Notes under the pieces: generated by a model
Database searches by the model: none
The model's input: the letters and a program-made list of their open reading frames with translations, nothing else
Told to the model about the DNA's origin: nothing
Translations under genes and position numbers: made by a program
In this document: positions 25,468-32,247 of the stretch, piece by piece
How the letters are laid out: each line of letters begins with the position of its first letter
Numbering within the stretch: position 1 is the stretch's first letter
Source: Candidatus Nanopelagicales bacterium
GTDB lineage: Bacteria > Actinomycetota > Actinomycetes > S36-B12
Assembly: GCA_030830865.1 (NCBI GenBank)
Contig: JAURME010000172.1
Span: forward strand, 1-34,229
DNA: 34,229 nt
Direction of reading: 5' to 3'

Positions 25468-25754
25468 GGCGATGTCGCTTCCTGCAGGCGCCACAGGTCG
25501 CCCACTCGTGTGGGGATGAGGGTCGTGCTTCGCGGCCGAGGCCGGTACCCACCCGGAACGCGTCCCCTGTGGCGGGGCGAACCGAGAACGATCAGGCGAT
25601 AGTCACCTGTGCGGGCCTGCGTAGTCTGCCACGATGTCCCGCAGGGCCCCAAACCCGGGGCACATCGAGCGGGATCAGACCTCGCGGCGCCCCACCATCT
25701 GACCCCACCGCCGGAACCCTAACGTCACCCCATCACGAGGAGCTTCGAGCAACG
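25468..25754. other. Divergent rplS/pgm intergenic region
   Basis: This 287-base region must hold promoters for rplS (left) and pgm (right), but I see no strong -35/-10 pair for either. A small stem CCACA...TGTGG (25492-25514) lies in the rplS leader. GCCCC-AAACCC-GGGGC with outer GATGT/ACATC arms lies near 25633-25666. AGGAG about 12 bases before the pgm ATG is its ribosome site. Confidence 0.5.
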
Positions 25755-27404
25755 ATGACCCTGGACGAACGCGCTGGAAGCGTGGCCACCCACGAGGACC
25801 TCGTGGACGTCGCCTCCTTGGTGACCGCCTACTACACGCTGCACCCGGACCCCTCGGACGTGGCCCAGCAGGTGGCCTTCGGGACCTCCGGTCACCGTGG
25901 CTCGTCCTTCGACACCGCCTTCAACGAGGATCACATCGCGGCGACGACCCAGGCCATCTGCGACCACCGCAAGAAGGCCGGCATCTCCGGCCCGCTCTAC
26001 CTCGCTCGTGACACCCACGCCCTGAGTGAGCCCGCCTGGACGACAGCACTGGAGGTGCTGACGGCCAACGACGTGCCCGTTCTCATCGATCTCCAGGGCG
26101 GCTACACCCCGACCCCGGCTCTCTCCCACGCCATCCTCGTCCACAACCGCGGGCTGAGCGTCGACGACTCCCGGCGAGCCGACGGAATCGTCGTCACCCC
26201 CTCCCACAATCCCCCGCGCGACGGCGGCTTCAAGTACAACCCTCCGGACGGCGGCCCAGCCGGATCCGACATCACCGGTGCGATCCAGGATCGGGCGAAC
26301 GACTACCTGAGCCGCCGCATGGCCGGGGTTCGACGCATCACGATGGCCCAGGCCCACGCCACAGGGAACATCGGCACCTATGACTTCCTCCTGTCGTATG
26401 TCGACGACCTCCCGTCCGTCGTCGACCTCGAGGCGATCCGGTCCGCGGGGGTGCGGATAGGCGCCGATCCCCTCGGCGGCGCCAGCGTCGCCTACTGGGC
26501 GGCCATCGCCGAGCGACATGGCCTCGACCTGACCGTCGTCAATCCCCTCGTCGACCCGACATGGCGGTTCATGACCCTGGACTGGGACGGCAGGATCCGG
26601 ATGGACTGCTCCTCCCCACACGCCATGGCCTCGCTCATCGAACAGCGCGGCACCTACGACATCGCCACCGGCAATGACGCGGATTCTGACCGGCACGGCA
26701 TCGTGACCCCGGACGCCGGGCTGATGAACCCCAACCACTTCCTCGCCGTCGCCATCCATTACCTCGTCGGCCACCGTCCGGGCTGGCCCGGCACGGCGGC
26801 AATCGGCAAGACCGTCGTCAGCTCCTCGATGATCGATCGAGTCGTCGCATCATTGGGCCGGCGACTGTGGGAAGTGCCGGTCGGATTCAAGTGGTTCGTG
26901 CCCGGCCTCGTCGACGGGTCGGTCGCCTTCGGCGGAGAGGAGAGCGCAGGTGCCTCGTTCCTGCGCAAGGACGGCACCGCATGGACCACGGACAAGGACG
27001 GCATCATCGCCGCCCTGCTTGCCTCGGAGATCCTCGCCACGACGGGTCGGACACCCTCGCAGCACTACGCACAATTGACCGAGCACTTCGGCAGCCCGGT
27101 CTACGCGCGGGTCGACGCCCCGGCCACCCGTGAGCAGAAGGCCGCGTTGTCACAGCTCTCGCCCGAGCAGGTCGGCGCGACCGAACTGGCCGGCGAACCG
27201 ATCCTCGCGCGACTCACCCGGGCGCCCGGTAACGATGCCCCCATCGGCGGCCTGAAGGTCACGACCGAGAACGGATGGTTCGCCGCGCGCCCCTCTGGCA
27301 CCGAGGACGTGTACAAGATCTACGCCGAGTCCTTCCTCGGTCCCGACCACCTTGCCCGGATTCAGGAGGACGCCCGCGGCGTCGTCGCATCCGCCCTGCG
27401 CTAG
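25755..27404 (+). CDS. pgm: Alpha-D-glucose phosphomutase
   Basis: This 549-residue phosphohexomutase interconverts glucose 1-phosphate and glucose 6-phosphate, feeding glycogen, trehalose and cell-envelope sugars. The phosphoserine is Ser150 in [15 protein letters not shown], the metal loop [10 protein letters not shown] (307-315) supplies three aspartates, the sugar-binding loop is [10 protein letters not shown] and the phosphate-binding loop [16 protein letters not shown]. Length and GFKWFVPGL place it with the E. coli Pgm type rather than with ManB or GlmM. The start at 25755 lies at the beginning of conserved sequence; the longer frame upstream covers the intergenic region. It converges on rnj through a repeat array. 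Confidence 0.95.
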   Translation: MTLDERAGSVATHEDLVDVASLVTAYYTLHPDPSDVAQQVAFGTSGHRGSSFDTAFNEDHIAATTQAICDHRKKAGISGPLYLARDTHALSEPAWTTALEVLTANDVPVLIDLQGGYTPTPALSHAILVHNRGLSVDDSRRADGIVVTPSHNPPRDGGFKYNPPDGGPAGSDITGAIQDRANDYLSRRMAGVRRITMAQAHATGNIGTYDFLLSYVDDLPSVVDLEAIRSAGVRIGADPLGGASVAYWAAIAERHGLDLTVVNPLVDPTWRFMTLDWDGRIRMDCSSPHAMASLIEQRGTYDIATGNDADSDRHGIVTPDAGLMNPNHFLAVAIHYLVGHRPGWPGTAAIGKTVVSSSMIDRVVASLGRRLWEVPVGFKWFVPGLVDGSVAFGGEESAGASFLRKDGTAWTTDKDGIIAALLASEILATTGRTPSQHYAQLTEHFGSPVYARVDAPATREQKAALSQLSPEQVGATELAGEPILARLTRAPGNDAPIGGLKVTTENGWFAARPSGTEDVYKIYAESFLGPDHLARIQEDARGVVASALR

Positions 27405-27540
27405 GTCTCTCGCTCCGCGAGAGGCCAGGCCTCGAGCCCTCTGAGCCCTGACTCCGGGACTCACTCCGCTAGAGGCCAGGCCTCGAGCCCTCTGAGCCCT
27501 GACTCCGGGACTCACTCCGCTCGATCCTCGTCAGGCCTCG
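27405..27540. repeat. 51-bp tandem repeat array abutting the rnj stop codon
   Basis: Units 27421-27471 and 27472-27522 agree at 50 of 51 positions. They are flanked by a partial unit from 27405 (CTCTCGC-TCC-GCGAGAG hairpin) and a diverged end that runs into rnj. The gene-proximal copy forms a stem of CCTGAC and GTCAGG extended by GAG/CTC, with the rnj stop inside. The unit matches the array at 1-149 in 40 of 51 positions. It fills the gap between convergent pgm and rnj, so bidirectional termination is a likely role. Confidence 0.85.
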
Positions 27541-29210
27541 ACCACCACGGGGATGATCATCGGCCGGCGCCGGTGCTTGGAGTTCACCCACTTGCCGACC
27601 ACGCGGCGGATCCGCTGCTGAAGTTCGTGGGTCTCATCGGCACCGTCGTCGAGGGCCTTCTGCACCGCCTCCGCGACAGCATCGGTGAGAGCCTTCTCCA
27701 ACTCATCGTCGCCACCGAAGCCCCGCGTGTGCACCTCAGGTCCGGCCACGATCTTCGCGTCGACGATGTCCACCGCCACGAAGATCGAGATGAACCCCTC
27801 CTCACCGAGGACTCGTCGATCCTTCAGGGAGGTCTCGGTGACATCGCCCACTCCGGAGCCGTCCACGTAGACGAACCCGACGGGCACATATCCCGCCACC
27901 GTCAGTTCGCCGCCCTTCAGATCCATGACGACGCCGTCCTCGGCGATCGTCACCCGCTCCTCGGGCACGCCGACGCTCTGGGCCACCTCGGCGTTCGCGC
28001 GCATGTGCCGCCACTCACCGTGGATGGGCAGGACATTGCGCGGCTTGACGATGTTGTAGACGTACCGGAGTTCACCCGCAGCGGCGTGCCCGGAGACGTG
28101 CACCAGCGCATTGCCCTTGTGGACGACGTGTGCGCCGAGCTTGGCAAGCCCGTTGATGACGCGGAAGACCGCGTTCTCGTTGCCGGGGATCAAGGACGAC
28201 GCAAGCACGACGGTGTCGCTGGGACCGACGCTGATCGGATGGTCCCGGTTGGCGATGCGCGAGAGAACCGCCATCGGCTCCCCCTGGGATCCTGTGCAGA
28301 TCAGGACGGTCTCATCGTCCGGGAGATCCGGGAGATCATCGGACGCCACGAGCATCCCACCGGGGATCGTGAGGTAGCCGAGGTCGCGAGCGATTCCCAT
28401 GTTGCGCACCATCGAGCGGCCGACGAACGCGATCTTGCGGCCGTGGAGTGCGGCCATGTCGATGATCTGCTGGATGCGGTGCACATGAGAGGCGAACGAC
28501 GCCACGATGATGCGGCCCTCGGCACGGAGGAAGACCGCATCGAGAACGGGGACAATATCCTTCTCACTGCTGACGAAGCCGGGGACCTCGGCATTGGTGC
28601 TGTCGATCATGAGCAGGTCGACGCCCTCGTCGCCAAGGCGTGCGAAACCGTTGAGATCGGTGATGCGGCCATCAAGCGGCACCTGATCCATCTTGAAGTC
28701 ACCTGTGTGCAGAACGACCCCCGCGGGTGTCCGGATGGCCAGCGCCATGGCGTCGGGAATCGAGTGATTGACCGCCATGAACTCCACATCGAACGGACCG
28801 AGTTCCAGGCTGGCGCCATCGGGTACCACCTCGACCGTGGGGGTGATGCGATGTTCACGCATCTTGGACTCCACGAATGCGAGCGTCAGCTGCGAGCCGT
28901 AGATGGGGATGTCTCCGCGCAGTCGGAGCAGGTACGGCAGCGCACCGATGTGGTCCTCATGCCCGTGCGTCAGGACCACCGCCTCGATGTCGTCGAGGCG
29001 GTCCTCGATCGGGCCGAAGTCCGGGAGGATCAGGTCGACGCCGGGCTGATCCTCCTCCGGGAAGAGGACCCCACAGTCGACGACCAGCAGACGGCCGTCG
29101 AACTCGAAGACCGTCATGTTGCGACCGATCTCACCGAGCCCTCCGAGAGCCACGATGCGGAGGGCGCCCTTGGCCAGCGCAGGCGGCGGCGGGAGTTTTA
29201 CATGGCTCAT
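27531..29210 (-). CDS. rnj: Ribonuclease J
   Basis: This 559-residue metallo-beta-lactamase/beta-CASP ribonuclease degrades and matures RNA with 5'-exo and endonuclease activity. The zinc motif THGHEDHIGALPYL gives His82, His84, Asp86 and His87. GDFKMDQVPLDGR, DSTNAEVPG and the beta-CASP stretches ASFASHVHRIQQIID, TGSQGEPM and HVSGHAAAGELRY follow. The C-terminal domain (about 450-559) is complete. The ATG at 29210 follows AGGAAC. It lies 16 bases after dapA; dapA-rnj is a standard actinobacterial pair. Its stop codon is part of a repeat-derived stem-loop. Confidence 0.96.
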   Translation of the reverse strand: MSHVKLPPPPALAKGALRIVALGGLGEIGRNMTVFEFDGRLLVVDCGVLFPEEDQPGVDLILPDFGPIEDRLDDIEAVVLTHGHEDHIGALPYLLRLRGDIPIYGSQLTLAFVESKMREHRITPTVEVVPDGASLELGPFDVEFMAVNHSIPDAMALAIRTPAGVVLHTGDFKMDQVPLDGRITDLNGFARLGDEGVDLLMIDSTNAEVPGFVSSEKDIVPVLDAVFLRAEGRIIVASFASHVHRIQQIIDMAALHGRKIAFVGRSMVRNMGIARDLGYLTIPGGMLVASDDLPDLPDDETVLICTGSQGEPMAVLSRIANRDHPISVGPSDTVVLASSLIPGNENAVFRVINGLAKLGAHVVHKGNALVHVSGHAAAGELRYVYNIVKPRNVLPIHGEWRHMRANAEVAQSVGVPEERVTIAEDGVVMDLKGGELTVAGYVPVGFVYVDGSGVGDVTETSLKDRRVLGEEGFISIFVAVDIVDAKIVAGPEVHTRGFGGDDELEKALTDAVAEAVQKALDDGADETHELQQRIRRVVGKWVNSKHRRRPMIIPVVVEA

Positions 29211-29226
29211 GAAGCGTTCCTGTCGG

Positions 29227-30138
29227 TCATGCGGTGAAGCCGGTCACGCCACCATCGGCCAGGTCACGGCGCAGCGTCGCGCGCTCCTGGTCCGTGGCGT
29301 CGACGAGCGGCAGGCGGACCGGACCGGCAGGAAGTCCCTGCATCTCCAGCGCGGCCTTGGTGAGGATGACGCCCTGGGTCCGGAAGCAGCCGGTGTAGAC
29401 CGGCAGGAGGCTCGCGTTGATCTCTGCGGCCCGCCGCGGGTCACCGTTCGCCAGCGCCTCGGCCATGTCCTTGAGCCGGTCTCCCACGAGATGCCCGACC
29501 ACGGAGATCATGCCCGCGGCGCCGACCGCGAGCAGGGGGAGGTTGAGGATGTCGTCGCCCGAGTACCACGCCAGACCGGTCGTGCGCATGCCCCACTGCG
29601 CGAAATCAAGGTCACCCTTGGCGTCCTTGTTGGCCACGATGCGGGGATGCTCGGCCAGGCGCTTGAGCGTGTCGAGCTCGATGGCTGTGCCGGTGCGCTT
29701 GGGGATGTCGTACGTGATCATCGGCAGGTCCGTCGCATCCGCGATAGCGGTGAAGTGCCGGACGAGCCCCTCCTGCGGGGGCCGGTTGTAGTACGGGGTC
29801 ACCGCCATGACTCCGTGGGCACCGACTTTGGCGGCGGACTGCGCAGCCTCGATCGAGTGGCGGGTGTCGTTCGTGCCGACACCGGCGATGATCGTGGCGC
29901 GATCCCCGACGGCCTCGATGACGGCATGCAGGACCGCCAGATCCTCGGCGTCGGACTTCGTGGACGACTCCCCCGTGGTCCCGTTGATGACCAGACCATC
30001 GTGTCGAAGCTCGTCGACGAGGTGCACCGCGAGTCGCTGAGCACCGTCCAGGTCCAGCGAGCCGTCAGCGTGGAAGGGGCTGACCATCGCGGTCAGCATC
30101 ACCCCGAAGGGATGGGAGTCACTCGTGGGGCCGGGCAT
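29227..30138 (-). CDS. dapA: 4-hydroxy-tetrahydrodipicolinate synthase
   Basis: This 303-residue TIM-barrel enzyme condenses pyruvate with aspartate semialdehyde, the first committed step to diaminopimelate and lysine. The Schiff-base lysine is Lys171 in IVANKDAKGD, the catalytic Tyr143 is in ITYDIPKRTG, and GTTGESST and GVMAVTPYYNRPPQEGL are the usual substrate loops. The ATG at 30138 is chosen at the start of conserved sequence; the upstream extension overlaps thyX and looks unlike protein. No strong Shine-Dalgarno is seen. It lies 23 bases after thyX and 16 before rnj, in one leftward transcript. Confidence 0.95.
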   Translation of the reverse strand: MPGPTSDSHPFGVMLTAMVSPFHADGSLDLDGAQRLAVHLVDELRHDGLVINGTTGESSTKSDAEDLAVLHAVIEAVGDRATIIAGVGTNDTRHSIEAAQSAAKVGAHGVMAVTPYYNRPPQEGLVRHFTAIADATDLPMITYDIPKRTGTAIELDTLKRLAEHPRIVANKDAKGDLDFAQWGMRTTGLAWYSGDDILNLPLLAVGAAGMISVVGHLVGDRLKDMAEALANGDPRRAAEINASLLPVYTGCFRTQGVILTKAALEMQGLPAGPVRLPLVDATDQERATLRRDLADGGVTGFTA

Positions 30139-30161
30139 GGAGCCAAGGCTATCGGTTGCCT

Positions 30162-30887
30162 CTACGGGGCGACTCGGCCATTGGCCACGAACGCCGCATG
30201 GGTCAACGGCATGAGCCGCTGCCACTCGTCCTCGTAGCGCTCGGCCACCATCTCGATCTCCCGCTGCGGATACGAGGGGAAGTGGGAATCGTCGGCCTTG
30301 CGCCTGAGCGACAGGAAGTTCATCAGAGAGCGGGCGTTCATCGTCACATAGGCGCTCGAGTAAATCGACACGGGAAGGACCATGCGCGCGACCTCACGGG
30401 CGATCCCCGCAGCAAGCATCTCCTGATACGCCCGATAGGCGGTCGTGCACGACTCGCGCATCGAGACGTCGATGAGGTCGTACTGGGCCTCATCGCCCGG
30501 GAGGAACTCGTACGCGCCCGTCTTGCCGACCTGCAGCACGGCACGCTCGCGGTCCGGCACGTAGAACACCGGCTGGAGCTCCCGGTAGCGCCCTGACTCC
30601 TCGTTGTAGCTGGCGATGCGATGTCGCATGTGCTCACGCCAGACGAAGATCGGCGCCTGGACGAAGAAGGTCATCGAGTTGTGCTCGAACGGACTGCCGT
30701 GCCGTTCGCGCATCAGGTAGTTGATCAGACCCCGGGAGCGCTCAGCATCGCCGTCGACGTCCTCCAGGGACTGCTCACCCGCTGTGGACACTCGCGCGGC
30801 GAAGATGACATCGGCGTCGGCCGCGCTCCCCCGGACGAGCTCGACGGTCACATCGCTGCGAAAGATGATCTGCTGCTCGGACGTCAC
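30162..30887 (-). CDS. thyX: Flavin-dependent thymidylate synthase
   Basis: This 241-residue enzyme makes dTMP from dUMP with methylene-tetrahydrofolate and FAD/NADPH. The ThyX motif is RHRIASYNEESGRY at 88-101 (RHRx7S present). HGSPFEHNSMTFFVQAPIF precedes it, and YSSAYVTMNARSLMNFLSLR follows. A GTG at 30887 is the likely start; the ribosome site is weak. It heads the thyX-dapA-rnj transcript, which is common in actinobacteria, and is divergent from a GNAT gene over 42 bases, too short for two independent full promoters without overlap. Confidence 0.96.
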   Translation of the reverse strand: MTSEQQIIFRSDVTVELVRGSAADADVIFAARVSTAGEQSLEDVDGDAERSRGLINYLMRERHGSPFEHNSMTFFVQAPIFVWREHMRHRIASYNEESGRYRELQPVFYVPDRERAVLQVGKTGAYEFLPGDEAQYDLIDVSMRESCTTAYRAYQEMLAAGIAREVARMVLPVSIYSSAYVTMNARSLMNFLSLRRKADDSHFPSYPQREIEMVAERYEDEWQRLMPLTHAAFVANGRVAP

Positions 30888-30929
30888 CCCGGAACCCTAT
30901 CCGCGCCCGCTGGGGTGAGAGGCTCAGAC

Positions 30930-31460
30930 ATGCCCTCCTCCGGAGTCCGACCCGCGACCATGGCCGATGCCGGCCACATCGGCGCCGTCAACGTGGCCGC
31001 CTGGCGTGAGCGGCTCACGGGAATCCTGCCGGCCGATGTGCTCGAAGGCCTGTCCGCGGATGATCTCGGCATGGTGTGGGCCAGCGGCATCCTCAATCCT
31101 CCGACTCCTCAACACCTGCTCCTCGTCGCGGTCGAGGGGGATGCCGTGCTGGGGTACGCGGCGGTAGGACCCAGCGCGGATCCGGATGCCGATGCCGAGA
31201 CTGCCGAGCTGATCGCCCTCGAGGTCGATCCCGCGCACCAGCGCGGCGGTCACGGGTCCCGCCTCATCGCAGCGGTGGCCGACGTGTGCCGGGCGTCCGG
31301 GATGACGACGGTGTCGGTGTGGTGCCCGGTCGCCGATGGGGTACGCCGGGGGTTCCTGCAGTCGGCCGGCTGGGGGCCGGACTCGGCGCGTCGCGACCTT
31401 CAGGTGGGCCCCGAGGACGGCGACGTGGTCCGGGAGGTCCGGCTCGTCACGGCCCTATAG
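30930..31460 (+). CDS. GNAT-family N-acetyltransferase
   Basis: This 176-residue protein has the GNAT fold. The acetyl-CoA pyrophosphate-binding motif A is HQRGGHGSRLIAAVADVCR (from residue 103), after the beta4 strand ELIALEVDP, and GFLQSAGW (141-148) is motif B. WRERLTGILPADVLEGL near the N terminus is typical of a large actinobacterial group of unknown substrate. The start is supported by GAGAGG seven bases upstream. It stands alone, divergent from thyX and convergent with the two-component regulator. Its substrate cannot be read from sequence. Confidence 0.82.
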   Translation: MPSSGVRPATMADAGHIGAVNVAAWRERLTGILPADVLEGLSADDLGMVWASGILNPPTPQHLLLVAVEGDAVLGYAAVGPSADPDADAETAELIALEVDPAHQRGGHGSRLIAAVADVCRASGMTTVSVWCPVADGVRRGFLQSAGWGPDSARRDLQVGPEDGDVVREVRLVTAL

Positions 31461-31492
31461 CCGGCGGGGGCTGATCCAGGCAGGTGGCGTGG

Positions 31493-31523
31493 AAAAGCCG
31501 GCGAGTCCCCCGCGCTCGCCGGC
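31493..31523 (-). terminator. Intrinsic terminator of the two-component operon
   Basis: GCCGGCGAG (31497-31505) pairs perfectly with CTCGCCGGC (31515-31523) over a nine-base loop. On the minus strand the stem is followed by TTTT (31496-31493). This is a standard intrinsic terminator for leftward transcription from the response regulator gene. A second seven-base-pair hairpin (31568-31574 with 31581-31587) lies nearer that gene. Confidence 0.75.
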
Positions 31524-31605
31524 AGGCTTCATTGTCCGGAACATTCCTACACACGGCGAGCGGGCCATGTCCCCATCGCAGGGGACAACCAGGGGTATGA
31601 CCGGG

Positions 31606-32247
31606 TCAGGACCCGTCGTGCTCGAGGAGTCCGTCGCGAGCAGCCTCGGCATACAGCTGGGTTCGGGTCCGCGCAGGACGCCCCACGTGCTGGTACTTGG
31701 CGCGAACCCGGTCGAGGTACTCCTTCACCGTGTGCGGGGAGATGTCCATGCGCCGCGCGACAGCAGTGAGTTTCAGACCCGAGGCATATAGGCGCAGCGC
31801 GTCGAGTTCGCGCGGGCTGAGATCGGGCGACTCCGGGGCTGACGCGAGGGTGGACGCCAACTCGACCGATAGGTAGATCTCCCCCCGCGACACCGACGCC
31901 AGGGCCTCGGCCAGATCCTCGTAGGACACGCGCTTGGGCACGAATCCGAGGGCACCTGCCGCCATTCCGGCGCGGATCGCCACGGGGTTGTCGAAGGCGC
32001 TGATCATGAGGACATCGACTCCGGCTGTCCGGATGGTCCGGCAGTTGGTCGCCACATCGGGTGCGTGGGGCCCGAGATCGACATCCAGCAGGATGCAGTC
32101 GATGCCGATCGCCAGGGCCTCCTCGACCGATCCCCCGACGTAGTCCAACTGCCAGCCGGCTACCCCTCTTGAAGCTACGAGAGCGCGCAGGCCCTCACGC
32201 ACGAGCTCGTGGTCGTCGACGATGGCCAGCCGCCAGATGCGAGTCAT
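31606..32247 (-). CDS. NarL/LuxR-family response regulator
   Basis: This 213-residue protein has a receiver domain (about 5-120) with Asp11, Asp12 and the phospho-acceptor Asp55 (ILLDVDLG), Ser83 and Lys105, all key residues present. A LuxR-type helix-turn-helix follows at about 141-200 (LSPRELDALRLYASGLKLTAVARRM then SPHTVKEYLDRVRAKY). It should bind DNA as a dimer when phosphorylated by the neighbouring kinase. Its ATG overlaps the kinase stop by four bases (ATGA), so the pair is coupled. A terminator follows about 80 bases after its stop. The target genes are unknown. Confidence 0.9.
   Translation of the reverse strand: MTRIWRLAIVDDHELVREGLRALVASRGVAGWQLDYVGGSVEEALAIGIDCILLDVDLGPHAPDVATNCRTIRTAGVDVLMISAFDNPVAIRAGMAAGALGFVPKRVSYEDLAEALASVSRGEIYLSVELASTLASAPESPDLSPRELDALRLYASGLKLTAVARRMDISPHTVKEYLDRVRAKYQHVGRPARTRTQLYAEAARDGLLEHDGS

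Noticed and set aside
27573-29237. Long rightward open frame (about 554 codons) opposite rnj
   Set aside because: Antisense shadow of RNase J; composition follows the opposite strand and no family motif is present.
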